A stretch of DNA of 64,000 bases from Stomoxys calcitrans (lineage: Eukaryota; Arthropoda; Insecta; Diptera; Muscidae), in contig NC_081552.1 in the NCBI RefSeq assembly GCF_963082655.1, forward strand, positions 122,612,458-122,676,457. Direction: 5' to 3'. The number at the start of each line of letters is the position of its first letter. The first letter of the stretch is position 1. Below are positions 1 through 10,020 of this stretch, in pieces. A program made the position numbers and the translations under genes. A model generated the notes under the pieces. The model saw only the letters and a list, made by a program, of their open reading frames with translations. It ran no database searches and was not told where the DNA came from.

Positions 1-1490
1 TATTTTGAGTCCGACACTGTTTTCATTATATGTAAATGATCTCCCAGATGAAATTCCCGGTAGTGTTAATGTTGCGAATGTTAACATTAAAGTTTTGCTT
101 TGTGCCGACGATATTGTGATTTTGTCCGATTCTTCTGCTGATTTACAGGAAATGATCAACTCCTTTCAGGACTATTTCTTGCTTCCATTACTAAAAGGAA
201 GCAAGAAGGGGGTCAGTATAGCTATTGGTATCATCCCGGGACAGATAGGACTACGAGCTTACTTATGTAAAATCGGTGTGGCAAGTGTCATTGCCCGGCT
301 TTCGCGTCTAACAGATACCGGCACTTAGGTGGAGATACAATACCGGACATGAATCAACTTAGGGGAGTGGTATTGAAAACAATTAAGGAATTTGTAAGTA
401 GCACGGAATTCCTAACTTAAAATTTTCTTTTTAGAGGTTACTTTATAGTTTTTAGAGCGCACAACAAGATGATTGGTGGCTTACGAGTATGTCCATAGTG
501 GCATCGGGCGGATTAATATCTGCGCCCTCTTTTCAACCTAACCTAACCTTACCTAGAGGACTATTGTGTAAAATGGAATTTGAAAATTAATTTATCCAAG
601 TCCAAGATTGTTGTGTTCTGTAAGGACCCAATGATTGCATCTCACCCAAGGATTGCATCAATACTTATAGATATCTGGGTGTAGATATTTGCTACAACCT
701 GTCTTTTAGGAATCATCTGAGGAGCAAGATCTCTGATTAGAATATGACAATAAATTCTTCATGGTCAATATATTTAAGCAATTTTAAAATATCTAAGAAC
801 AATAAACTTAAAATATTTGAAGCATGTTCCAGATCAATTATGTTCTATGCGGTACAGGTTTGGGGTTTCGAGCGATTTGATGATGTTGAAAAGTTATTTA
901 GGTTTTTTTATAAAGAAAATGCTATATATACCGGTTAACACTCCGAACTATGTACTCTACCTCGAGACTGTATTTAACTCTCTATTTGTGACGATGCTGA
1001 GGATGGATTTCGATTATATAATCAAGATATTACGGCTTAGTCATCATAGATTACCTCGTATACTGGCAACGAAAATAATCGAACTAAAGGTATTCTGGGT
1101 AAATGAATGGACAAATATATGTGACTTTGTAGATTTCTCAACCCCTAACATTCAGATACCACAATGTAAATTCTCAAAAGACATAATAGATTTTCTTAAG
1201 ATAGAGGACTAAAATATCTTTCGTGCAAACACAGTCGACTCTTATTTACACCCGTCTGGGACAAAGACTTACTCCAATTTTATTACAAAATTTTATAAAA
1301 CCTAGAAGCGGTTTGCTTGATTTGAACGCCCGCTGTTTCAGAAGTAATATCGATGGGATTGCAAGCAAACTTAAAATTAGAGAATGTGAAATAGAAATGT
1401 GAAGGAATGCTTCGCCCAGAACCCCCCGTACGGTTTTATAACTGATCGGAACATAATATGTTGTTTGAAAAAAAATCTCAATCAATCAAT
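1..1490 (+). pseudogene. Decayed non-LTR retrotransposon, reverse transcriptase and C-terminal part
   Basis: The first 176 bases encode the palm of a LINE reverse transcriptase: LSPTLFSLYVND followed by CADDIVILSD, where the usual YADD catalytic box reads CADD. The frame stops at a nested insertion (177-556) and resumes at 566 with a segment ending SKSKIVVFCKDP, the normal continuation after the YADD box. From 817 to 1212 a 131-codon open piece, including IPVNTPNYVLYLET, matches in layout the post-RT region of the intact LINE at 41172-43812 (LPENTPNYIIALET), so the two are relatives, not copies. Stops and frameshifts occur at about 690-760 and beyond 1212. The 5' part lies outside the window. 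This is a dead relic. Confidence 0.8.
177..556 (+). mobile_element. 5'-truncated LINE tail nested in the RT of another LINE
   Basis: The insert interrupts the RT frame of the surrounding LINE and is flanked by a 9-bp direct repeat AGGACTATT at 168-176 and 557-565, a target-site duplication. It encodes, in broken frames, the C-terminus of an RNase H-type LINE: a stretch ending in RYRHLGGDTIPDMNQLRG with a stop near 420. The expected zinc-knuckle region just upstream looks internally deleted. The 3' end is rich in CCTAACCT units rather than poly(A), as in LOA/I-like elements. Only the last few hundred bases were copied, as in abortive target-primed reverse transcription. Confidence 0.8.
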
Positions 1491-2430
1491 AATACTATAT
1501 AAATTAATATATTTAAACGCACATACTTACCTTAAATAACTGAACTCCTATGACAGCGAACATGAATTGCAAAAGACATGTCACAAGGACAATATTACCA
1601 ATTGTCTTTACAGCAACTATGACACACTGAACGACATGCTGCAAAGAGAAGAAATTGGTAAATAAGGACATATGTTTTCATAAATGCTTACTTTAGAATA
1701 TTTAACATTAACATCGACATTGTTCATTATTCAGAAAGCGTAAAGGTCTTCCGGGATTTGATCGCTATGGAAGTGATTAGTATGTAATTATACCGATTAT
1801 TTATACCGCGTATGTCCTGTTCTATAAAAGGCGGTATCAATCAACAATCTTCGCAAATCTTCTTATCAATCAACAATCTTCGCAAATCTTCTGTTTGATC
1901 TAGCTATTTGAGTATAATTTTCTCTCGCTATTGTTGTTATTGTAGTATGTTATAGACTAAGGCGTCAGCCCTTGCCGATGGAGGACTCCAACGCGTCAAT
2001 CCCCTAGACACATCCATGGGATTGTTGCTAAGCAAATGTATCAATTTTGTCACTTTCTACGAACAGTCAAGTAAGGAATAGCAGGATAATTGTCGATGAG
2101 AGCTGTTCGGTTTAAGTTTTGACTCATTGATACGGGACCTATTAAAAGCGACACCACTTTATTGAAAATTTTAATATTCTTGATTACATTATAAATGTAA
2201 CTAGTAATTGTAAAAGGATATCTGAAAAATTTGTTGATGTTTTCAAAACCAGACGCTTCTCTTCAACGGCCGACCTTTGTGCTACGGAAGCCTCCTGACA
2301 CATTCTTGACATTGAGAATGCTTTTGGGAAACCCGGGAATTTGAAAATCTTTGTATTTGATGGTGGCCTGTTTACCAAGTGGTGGAAATGCGTCATACTA
2401 TGTGTGGAATTAGAGAGGTTTTATCTCAAA
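1491..2430. other. No gene recognised
   Basis: AT-rich sequence with no reading frame that resembles a known family. It holds one short tandem duplication at 1835-1892. A segment at 1957-2110, rich in GGAGGACTCC and CCCCTAGACAC-type blocks, looks like part of an older repeat but I cannot assign it. Confidence 0.5.
1835..1892. repeat. Perfect tandem duplication of 29 bp
   Basis: Two identical 29-base units, 1835-1863 and 1864-1892, each starting TATCAATCAACAATCTTCGC and ending AAATCTTCT. No mismatch is seen, so the duplication is probably young. Confidence 0.9.
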
Positions 2431-2745
2431 GGTGGCCACCGTAGCGCAGAGGTAAGCATGTCCGCTTATGACGCTGAACGCCTGGGTTCGAATCCTGGCG
2501 AGACCATCAGAAAAAAAAATTATCAGCGGTGGTTTTCCCCTCCTAATGCTGGCAACATTTGTGAGGTACTATGCCATGTAAAACTTCTCTCCAAAGAGGT
2601 GTCGCACTGCGGCGCGCCGTTCTGATTCGACTATAAAAGGTAGGACCCTTTTCATTGAGCTTAAACTTGAATCGGACTGCACTCATTGATATGTGAGAAG
2701 TTTGCCCCTGTTCCTTAGTGATATGTTCATGGGCAAAATTTGCAA
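2431..2745 (+). mobile_element. tRNA-derived SINE, copy 1
   Basis: The head (2431-2510) has RNA polymerase III promoter boxes in tRNA spacing: an A box at 2442 (TAGCGCAGAGG) and a consensus B box at 2485-2495 (GGTTCGAATCC). Its ends GGTGGCC and GACCATC can pair as an acceptor stem with one mismatch. A short A-run follows, then a non-tRNA body (about 2545-2745) containing TTTTCATTGAGCTTAAACTT. That body recurs at 29690-29830 behind a different tRNA-like head. The tail and shared body argue for a SINE rather than a functional tRNA gene. Exact ends are uncertain. Confidence 0.8.
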
Positions 2746-3215
2746 ATTTGCTATTTTTATCTCAAAGGGAAAAAATCTATGTCGGTTTTTTTAGCGGCAC
2801 CCCACCTAAAATGCTTCCTTTTGTTAGATTTTAAGATTTCCAAAATTTAAGCACAATTGGAAGATGTTAACAATTTAATGGAACACTATAATGGCAACTA
2901 TATATAAATCTGAACAGATTTTGAAAAAAATTGGCAGAGGCTTTCAGTTGGGTAATATAACATTTCATACCTAATGCATATCCGTCCAAAATTATTGTAA
3001 CTACTCTCTTTTAGGTGGAAATCGGGCGAATAATATATATGGGAGCTATATCTAAATATAAACCGATTTTTCCCAAAATTGATAACGTTTGTTTTTTGGC
3101 TTAGAAAGTGATGTGTAAAAATTTTCGTGATGATTTTTCGAGCTGGACCGACCAACAACAACCTAATATAGCTTCCATATAAATCGATCCCAGATTTAAT
3201 TTAAAGATGTCAAAT
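2746..3215. repeat. Fragment of a DINE/Helentron-like middle region
   Basis: Contains blocks such as ATATGGGAGCTATATCTAAA, TATAAACCGATTTT and TCCATATAAATCGATCCCAG, the phrases that make up the internal units of the DINE-like elements elsewhere in the window, but diverged and without either terminus. No coding potential is seen. Confidence 0.5.
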
Positions 3216-3429
3216 CGAGAGATAGGTTAGATAAGGTTTAAGTGGCAGTCTGCCATTAGACTCATTTAGACGTTTTCGTCCATTGTGATACCACAGGGAC
3301 AGAAGAAGGAGGAGGCGTTCTAGTTCTTACCGTTCAACCATCCAGATCGCTTTACAAAGCTCAATAACTTGCCAATGTTCACATCCGCTAAATCAGACAG
3401 GTTCTCAAAGAAATGAGAACTAAAATTGG

Positions 3430-4431
3430 AACTCCTTCTGACTGCCAGTGCGGGACATATACACAGGTGTTCTATAGTCTTTTCTTCTTCGATTTCCTTA
3501 CAGCTTCTGCAAAAGTTGTTGCTGGCAACCTTCAGTTGTCAGCATGTTTTCCGATTAGACAGTGACCTGTCATGACGAACACAATGACTGAGACGTCTGT
3601 TCTAGCCAATGACAGCAAAGCAGTAGACCTCTGCAAGTCTAAATTAGGCCACATAGTTTTGGAATGCTCACAGCCTCCTCTTTGTGACCATCTATCAATC
3701 GATGTCCTTCGGGCCTGGTTCTGAAAACTTAATGGAAAACTCGCTAGAGGCATGCCAACAGATTTCATTATCCCTGGAATGTGTGCAGTGGTTCCTAGTC
3801 TTGCAAGCTCTTCCTCTTTACAATTCCCTGGGACATCTCTGTGGGCCGGTACCTAGAATAGGTGAATTTTGAACTGTTCAACCATCTCGCTGAGAGATCT
3901 GCGGGTCAGACACAATTTCCGAATGCATACCAGTGACAACCTCTTCTGGCGGCACGTTGTCCGTTGGAGAATTTCCTGGTTAATGTGTATCAACGAGTAG
4001 TTCAGTGTATCCTCACTAGACATTGTCCATATATTCTCTGACTTCTGAATATACCCCACCGTAATAGGTCCCGAGGACATAATCTTGCTTAGCCTAGAAG
4101 CCTCAGATGTATCCTCCATGGAGCTGCCGAATTCTATTCAGGATTTTTTCTGAGCCTCTCTCAGCTCGCCCTAATAGATGTACCAATCGTGTTGTGCTCT
4201 TGTGGCTTTTGCTCTGTTGAAGAGTTTTCTGCAGTCCTTCCTTAGACCAACCAGCTCTGGGGTCCACCATGGCGGTCGCTGTTTGCCCCTTGGCTTGGCA
4301 CGAGGACATGCTGACACAAGCGAGTCATTCAGGGCCATTGTGATCCGCTTGACCACTATGTAAATATCGTCACCAGTTTCCATTCCCTTTTCTGGTCTAG
4401 AAGGCATAGACGTGCAGAATTTGTGGCGCAA
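3430..4431 (-). pseudogene. LINE linker fused to RNase H and zinc knuckle; RT deleted
   Basis: 4431-4171 encodes the endonuclease-RT linker (ALNDSLVSACPRAKP, PPWWTPELVGLRKDCRKLF). 4119-3853 starts as linker (LSKIMSSGPITVGYIQKSE) but ends RSLSEMVEQFKIHLF, which belongs to RNase H. 3768-3532 continues with RWSQRGGCEHSKTMWP and MTGHCLIGKHADN, and a CCHC-like CRSC...HLCIC motif follows to about 3430. So an internal deletion removed the RT and joined linker to RNase H at about 3900-3960. The same RNase H tail is seen at 22160-22477. Confidence 0.7.
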
Positions 4432-4437
4432 TGTATC

Positions 4438-4680
4438 TCAATCCATCCATGGGCAGGGGAGAAAGTTGTGAAACCACTCTTCCTCAGGACGCTGGACACT
4501 TTCGGTGTAGAAGATTCCCCCATAGCTGCTGCTGTCGAAATACTTTTTGAGTTCCGTTCTTCCCCGCTGGCGCACACCTTGATGCCAGCCCTTGGGCTTG
4601 TAGGGTCTGTAATCCACCAGACTTTAGCGATGTGGTCGATAGTTCCTTAGGCAGTGTTCAGCAACAACTGCTGAGACGTC
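4438..4680. repeat. Second copy of the ORF1/ORF2 junction segment inside LINE F0
   Basis: This stretch resembles 5202-5500: both carry CCACTCTTCCTCAGGAC, GCTGGACACTT/ACTGGACACTT, CCGCTGGCGCA and GATGTGGTCGATAGTTCCT in the same order. A third relative lies at 25567-25715. In the other copies the segment sits between ORF1 and the endonuclease, so its position here, after the endonuclease, is out of place. Confidence 0.75.
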
Positions 4681-5259
4681 TACTCGTTCGTTATGTTTAG
4701 CCGAGGGACCACTTTTGCAGTATTTTCTCCAAGGCTGAAACTTATATAACAATGACCAGAGAAGCTGTGGTCGCCCAACACTTCCCAGTCGCATATTTTT
4801 GCGCTTATATCTTCCGATACAAAGGTAATATCTACAACCTCCTGCCTGTTCCTGATGGGTTTATCCCCTTTATTACAAATCGCAAGATTGCAACTTATAA
4901 TATATTCGACAAGCCAATCACCCCTTTCGTTGACATCCGAACTTATCTGGTGATGTGCATTGGCATCACTTCCTACAATGAGGCCCTTCTTCCCTACAGG
5001 AGCGGATTTAACCAGCAACTTAAGGTTTGAAGGCTGTAACTTTGAATCTCTTTGCAAGAATACAGGCTCTGAGTCTCCCATTCCCAGTACTCTTATCTAG
5101 TTTAAATCCCAGAATTCTTATTCCACTAAACATTCCTCCACACACCCTCGGATCCTGGATAAGAACCACGCAAGATGCGTTAGATCTTGTCATGATGAGC
5201 TTCCATCCATGGGTATTTGAGAAAGCTGTGGAACCACTCTTCCTCAGGACACTGGACAC
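4680..5259 (-). pseudogene. LINE endonuclease domain relic
   Basis: Two overlapping open pieces (5259-5020 and 5081-4680, different frames) together span the second half of an apurinic-like endonuclease. GSDANAHHQ is the metal-binding GD/SxNAHH box, and LGDHSFSGHCYISF is the end of the domain, with the usual SDH reading GDH. In LINEs this domain nicks the target DNA. A frameshift near 5050 separates the halves and the N-terminal part is not recognisable. Downstream the frame runs into a second copy of the ORF1/ORF2 junction segment instead of the linker. Confidence 0.7.
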
Positions 5260-5283
5260 TTGCGGTGTGGATGATTCCTTCTT

Positions 5284-6586
5284 CTATGCTTCACTAGCTG
5301 TTGCTGTCGATGTACTTCTTGAGTTTCGTGCTTCGCCGCTGGCGCATACCTTGTGCCCAGCCCTTGACACACCTTGAGACCTTGGGCTTGTCTTGTCCTG
5401 TTTCTTTGCCTTCCCTTTCTGACTAGATTGTGGCAGGGGGGTTTTCAGTCTCAGCGATGTGGTCGATAGTTCCTCAGGCAAGTGTTCAGCAACAACTGCT
5501 GAGTCGTCTCCTGATTCCCCAACCCCACCGTTTCCATAGATCTTCAGTTTCAACTTGTTGAATCCGTACGATACAACTCCTTCATACTTGTTGAGGTCTG
5601 CGACAGCCGGAGTTTAATATGGATACTGCATGTCTCCGGTCACTATCAGCCTCATCCAATCTACCAATCTTCCAGTCGGTGGTTGAAAGATTAGGATTAC
5701 ATTCCCTTAGTCTTCCAAGTATAGATTTAGGATCTGAGAAAATTCTTGATATCCAAGCATGCACCACTGGTCGAAAAGGGATGTCTTCTTTCTTGACTAA
5801 ATCTAGTGCTGCACCTGGCCAGATCTCACCAATCTTTTTTAGCGTACAACGATACATTACACTTGAGCGTTGATCCCCGAAAGCAATTAGTCTGTATCGG
5901 CCCCGATACCAGCCTGCATCGCCACAAACTGGAGCAGACCCAAGAAATTCCGCAAGGACTTTGGAGAATACTGATGACAGTCCATTGACTATGCCACTCC
6001 AATTTTTCCTAGGTATGCAGCCCTGTTCTTCTCCCCTGTTGACAACTGCCTTCACCAAACTGTCCCTAACGACATTAGCACAGGTTCTTGAACCCATCTT
6101 ACTTTTGTTCACTCTAGTTCTTTTAGACATGGAATGCCCTCCAGGTGACCGCAGCCTTTTGGCTGACTGCGGTGCAGTTTCCGAATCTAGACGCGTAGTC
6201 TTTGCCTGTGCAGCGAATTCCCGAGCCCACTAACAATCTCTCTCTCACTAACAATCTCTCTTTGTTAGTGAGAGTCTTAGGATCATTCGCACCAAGCCTC
6301 TCAATAAACCTGAGAGCGATGTGTCTTCTATTATCCCATTCTTTTAAAAAGCGTGTTGGTTTGCCGGGGAAGGCCGATGGCCTAGACAAATTATAGACAT
6401 GTGAAGAAAGAAAAGGTTCGACCTTGTCCTTAAGACTCGAACCAGTTGTCTTCGTCAAAAGCCCCTGCTGACCAGTCGTCTGTTGGCTAGTGGAGCCTGG
6501 AGCATGTGGCCAGTCGAGGTTTCAGTAGCAGACAACATGCTACGGCCTGATACCACCACCGCAGTTGTTGGGTCTTTGGAGTCCAT
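5284..6586 (-). pseudogene. LINE ORF1 (nucleic-acid-binding protein) relic
   Basis: An ATG at 6586 opens a frame containing SGRSMLSATETST, followed by open pieces 6458-6123, 6130-5582 and 5553-5284 in different frames. The central piece carries AFGDQRSSVMY, KIGEIWPGAALDLV and IPFRPVVHAWI, the pattern of the DUF4780-type domain I know from ORF1 of fly LINEs. The last piece is lysine/serine-rich, typical of the region before ORF2. A frameshift lies near 6125 and a short tandem duplication at about 6230-6275. ORF1 proteins of this sort coat LINE RNA; this one is broken. Confidence 0.65.
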
Positions 6587-6650
6587 TCTAAGCCTACTCC
6601 CGCGCAGATTATCAACCACCTAATGGATATCACTATCGTAGCTATCCTCA

Positions 6651-6934
6651 TTTAAAGTTAGTCTTTAGAAAAGATTTCATTAAAATGTTGTCTTTAAATT
6701 TTATCTTTATATAAAAAAAAATGTTATTGGAATTGTGTCCAGACTATACCAGTGGTTTCTTTTTGTATCTATTAAGAATAGAAAGGCATTATAAAAAGAC
6801 TTTAAAAAAGTTTAGTTTAGCAAAATGCATTGAGCACGCACAACAAATTTTATTGAAATTTTGCCTCAAAAATATAACTTCGAGGCAGGTCCAAATCTGG
6901 GCTAAGGTTTATCTTTAAAAAATTTTTCATAATA
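6651..6934. other. No gene recognised
   Basis: AT-rich spacer between the 5' end of LINE F0 and the first DINE-like element. The open frame at 6721-6918 has low complexity and resembles nothing I know. Confidence 0.5.
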
Positions 6935-7556
6935 TATCAGTTCATTCGGATAAGATTTGCGTCTTGTAGTGGCTCGAAAAGCAAAATCGGGAGATAGATT
7001 TATATGGGAGCTGTATCATGATCGATTCGGACCATATTTAACACGTATGTTGAAGGTCATCGGAGAAGGTCTGCCAAATCGGATGAGAATTTTGACCTCT
7101 AGAGGCTCAATAAGTCAAGATCCCAAATCGGTTTATAGGCAGCTATATCAGGTAATGTACGGATCTGCGCCATACTTAGCACAGTTATTGGAAGTCATAA
7201 CAAAACACCTCATGCAAAATTTCAGCTATACCAGATTTTGAACCGATTTAAATCATACTTATCACAGTTGTTGGAAGTGATACCGAAACACTACGTCTCA
7301 AATTTTAGTCAAATCGAACGATAATTGCGCCTACTAGAGGCTCAAGAAGCCAAGACCCAAGATCGGTTTATATGGCAGCTATATCAAAACATGGACCGAT
7401 TTAGCCCATTTACAATCCCAGCCGATGGCTAGATCGACTTAAAATGACATGACTATCAAGAATATATATACTATTATGGGGTCTCAGATGCATATTTCGA
7501 GGTGGTACAGACAGAATGATGAAATTAGTATACCTCCATCTTATGGGGGGGTATAA
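6935..7556 (-). mobile_element. DINE-1-like (non-autonomous Helentron) element, diverged subfamily
   Basis: Carries the internal phrases of the family (TTTATATGGGAGCTGTATC, CTCTAGAGGCTCAA, GATCGGTTTATATGGCAGCT) and the 5' block at the right end: AAGAATATATATACT, GGGGTCTCAGA and a final CTTATGGGGGGGTATA. The (GTCY)n microsatellite is missing and the 3' hairpin at the left end is lost. It lies directly before, and in the same orientation as, the next DINE. Confidence 0.75.
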
Positions 7557-7596
7557 TAATCAAGTGCTGTGGAGATATCGACGAAATATAAATGGA

Positions 7597-10020
7597 AACA
7601 AGTAAAAACGTGCTAAGTTCGGCCGGGCCGAATCTTATATACCCTCCACCATGGATCGCATTTGTCGAGTTCTTTCCTGGCATCTCTTCTTAGGCAAAAA
7701 AGGATATAAGAAAAGAGTTGCTCTGCTATTAAAACGATATCAAGATATGGTCCGGTTCGGACCACAATTAAATTATATGTTGGAGACCTGTGTAAAATTT
7801 CAGCCAATTCGTATAAGAATTGCGTCCATTGGGGCTCACGAAGTAAAATAGAGAGAACGATTTATATGGGATCTGTATCGGGCTATAGAACGATTCAGAC
7901 CATTATAAACACGTTTGTTGATGGTCATGAGAGGATCCGTCGTACAAAATTTCTGGCATATCGGATAATAATTGCGACCTCTAGGGGTCAAGAAGTCAAG
8001 ATCCCAGATCGGTTTATATGGCAGCTATATCAGGTTATGAACCGATTTGAACCTTATTTGACACAGTTGTTGAAAGTAAAAATAAAATACGTCATGCAAA
8101 ATTTCAGCCAAATCGGATAGGAATTGCGCCATCTAAAAGCTCAAGAAGTCAAATCCCCAGATCAGTTTATATGACAGCTATATCAGGTTATGGACCGATT
8201 TCAACCATACTTGGCACAGTTGTTGGATATTATAACGAAATACTTCGTGCAAAAATTCATTCAAATCGGATAAGAATTGTGCCCTCTAGAGGCTCAAGAA
8301 GTCAAGACCCAAGATCGGTTTATATGGCAGCTATATCAGGTTATGGACCGATTTAAACCATACTTGGCACAGTTGTTGGGTATCATAACAAAACACGTCG
8401 TGCAAAATTCCATTCCATTCGGATAAGAATTGGGCCCTCTAGAGGCTCAAGAAGTCAAGACCCAAGATCGGTTTATATGGCAGCTATATCAGGTTATGGG
8501 CCGATTTGAATCATACTTGGCACAGTTGTTGGATATCATAACAAAACACGTCGTGCACAATTTCATTCTGATCGGATAAGAATTGTGCACGCTAGAGGCT
8601 CAAGAAGTCAAGACCCAAGATCGGTTTATATGACAGCTATATCAGGTTATGGACCGATTTCAACCATACTTGGCACAGTTGTTGGATATCATAACAAAAC
8701 ACGTCGTGCGAAATTCCATTCCTATCGGATAAGAATTGCGCACTCTAGAGGCTCAAGAAGTCAAGACCCAAGATCGGTTTATATGGCAGCTATATCAGGT
8801 TATGGACCGATTTGAACCATACTTGGCACAGTTGTTGGATATCATAACAAAACACGTCGTGTACAATTTCATTCTGATCGGATAAGAATTGTGCACGCTA
8901 GAGGCTCAAGAAATCAAGACCCAAAATCGGTTTATATGGCAGCTATATCAGGTTATGGACCGATTTGAACCATACTTGGCACAGTTGTTGGATATCATAA
9001 CAAAACACGTCGTGCAAAATTTCATTCCTATCGAATAAGAATTGCGCACTCTAGAGGCTCAAGAAGTCAAGACCCAAGATCGGTTTATATGGCAGCTATA
9101 TCAGGTTATGGACCGATTTGAACCATACTTGGCACAGTTGTTGGATATAATAACAAAACACGACGTGCAATTTTTCATTCTGATCGGGTAAGAATTGCGC
9201 ACGCTAGAGGCTCAAGAAGTCAAGACCCAAGATCGGTTTATATGGCAGCTATATCAGGTTATGGGCCGATTTGAATCATACTTGGCACAGTTGTTGGATA
9301 TCATAACAAAACACGTCGTGCACAATTTCATTCTGATCGGATAAGAATTGTGCACGCTAGAGGCTCAAGAAGTCAAGACCCAAGATCGGTTTATATGACA
9401 GCTATATCAGGTTATGGACCGATTTCAACCATACTTGGCACAGTTGTTGGATATCATAACAAAACACGTCGTGCGAAATTCCATTCCTATCGGATAAGAA
9501 TTGCGCACTCTAGAGGCTCAAGAAGTCAAGACCCAAGATCGGTTTATATGGCAGCTATATCAGGTTATGGACCGATTTGAACTATACTTGGCGCAGTTGT
9601 TGGATATCATAACAAAACACGTCGTGCAAAAATTCATTCCAATCGGATAAGAATTGCGCACTCTAGAGGCTCAAGAAGTCAAGACCCAAGATCGGTTTAT
9701 ATGGCAGCTATATCAAAACATGGACCGATATGGCCCATTTACAATACCAACCGACCTACACTAATAAGAAGTATTTGTGCAAAATTTCAAGCGGCTAGCT
9801 TTACTCCTTCGAAAGTTAGCGTGCTTTCGACAGACAGACGGACGGACGGACGGACGGACGGACGGACGGACAGACGGACGGACATGGCTAGATCGACATA
9901 AAATTTCACGACGATCAAGAATATATATACTTTATGGGGTCTCAGACGAATATTTCGAGTAGTTACAAACAGAATGACGAAATTAGTATACCCCCCATCT
10001 TATGGTGGAGGGTATAAAAA
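7597..10020 (-). mobile_element. DINE-1-like element with a long internal 153-bp array
   Basis: The left end is the family's 3' terminus: AACAAGTAAAAACGTGCTAAG followed by the palindrome TTCGGCCGGGCCGAA (7618-7632), then TATACCCTCCACCAT. The right end is the 5' terminus, ATGGTGGAGGGTATA. These two 15-base stretches are inverted copies placed at unequal distances from the ends, the asymmetric inverted repeats described for Helentrons. Near the right end lie a (GACG/GACA)n tract (about 9829-9884, GTCY on the other strand) and the AAGAATATATATACTT block. Between them is an array of 153-bp units. No protein is encoded: Helentron helicase would have to act in trans. Confidence 0.88.
7855..9709. 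repeat. Array of about twelve 153-bp units inside the DINE
   Basis: Units begin with GATCGGTTTATATGGCAGCT at 8007, 8160, 8313, 8466, 8619, 8772, 8925, 9078, 9231, 9384, 9537 and 9690, exactly 153 bases apart with small substitutions; a diverged unit starts at 7855, one base short of the period. The frame of each unit is open across boundaries because 153 is divisible by three, which produces false proteins containing SRGSRSQDPRSVYM. The block 8439-8817 reappears unchanged at 9204-9582, a shift of five units. Confidence 0.92.

Larger units (their letters stand above)
3220..6650 (-). mobile_element. Rearranged RNase H-bearing LINE (LOA/I-like), copy F0
   Basis: Read on the minus strand the element runs from an ORF1 (from 6586) through endonuclease (5259-4680), endonuclease-RT linker (4431-4130) and RNase H plus a zinc knuckle (about 3900-3430) to a 3' end near 3220 with AACCT-type repeats. 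The whole RT domain is missing: the linker passes into the RNase H end at about 3900. A segment from the ORF1/ORF2 junction is also present twice (5202-5500 and 4438-4680). Relatives of the same family are at 22193-22993, 23128-25860, 27085-27309 and 28342-29408. Frameshifts make it non-coding today. Confidence 0.8.

Noticed and set aside
2130..2160. Possible BEL protease remnant (reverse reading LLIGPVS)
   Set aside because: Only a short match to the GWVLIGP motif; flanking sequence does not follow the family.
2431..2510. Functional tRNA gene
   Set aside because: A and B boxes are good, but the anticodon stem pairs poorly, there is an A-run and a SINE body behind it, and the same body recurs at 29690.
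4170..4363. Plus-strand 61-codon frame
   Set aside because: Antisense of the LINE linker.
8585..9580. Identical 76-codon frames at 8585-8815 and 9350-9580 as a duplicated small gene
   Set aside because: Both lie in the 153-bp array; identity is explained by the five-unit duplication of repeat DNA, and similar frames occur in every DINE.
8007..9709. Regular repeats as a CRISPR array
   Set aside because: Units are contiguous 153-bp tandem copies without unique spacers, in a eukaryotic transposon.
9701..9962. Asp-Gly-Arg-Thr repeat protein (also at 40709-41006)
   Set aside because: Translation of the GACG microsatellite of the DINEs.
7597..10020. Autonomous Helentron with Rep/helicase
   Set aside because: No helicase or Rep motif is found in any frame of any DINE here.
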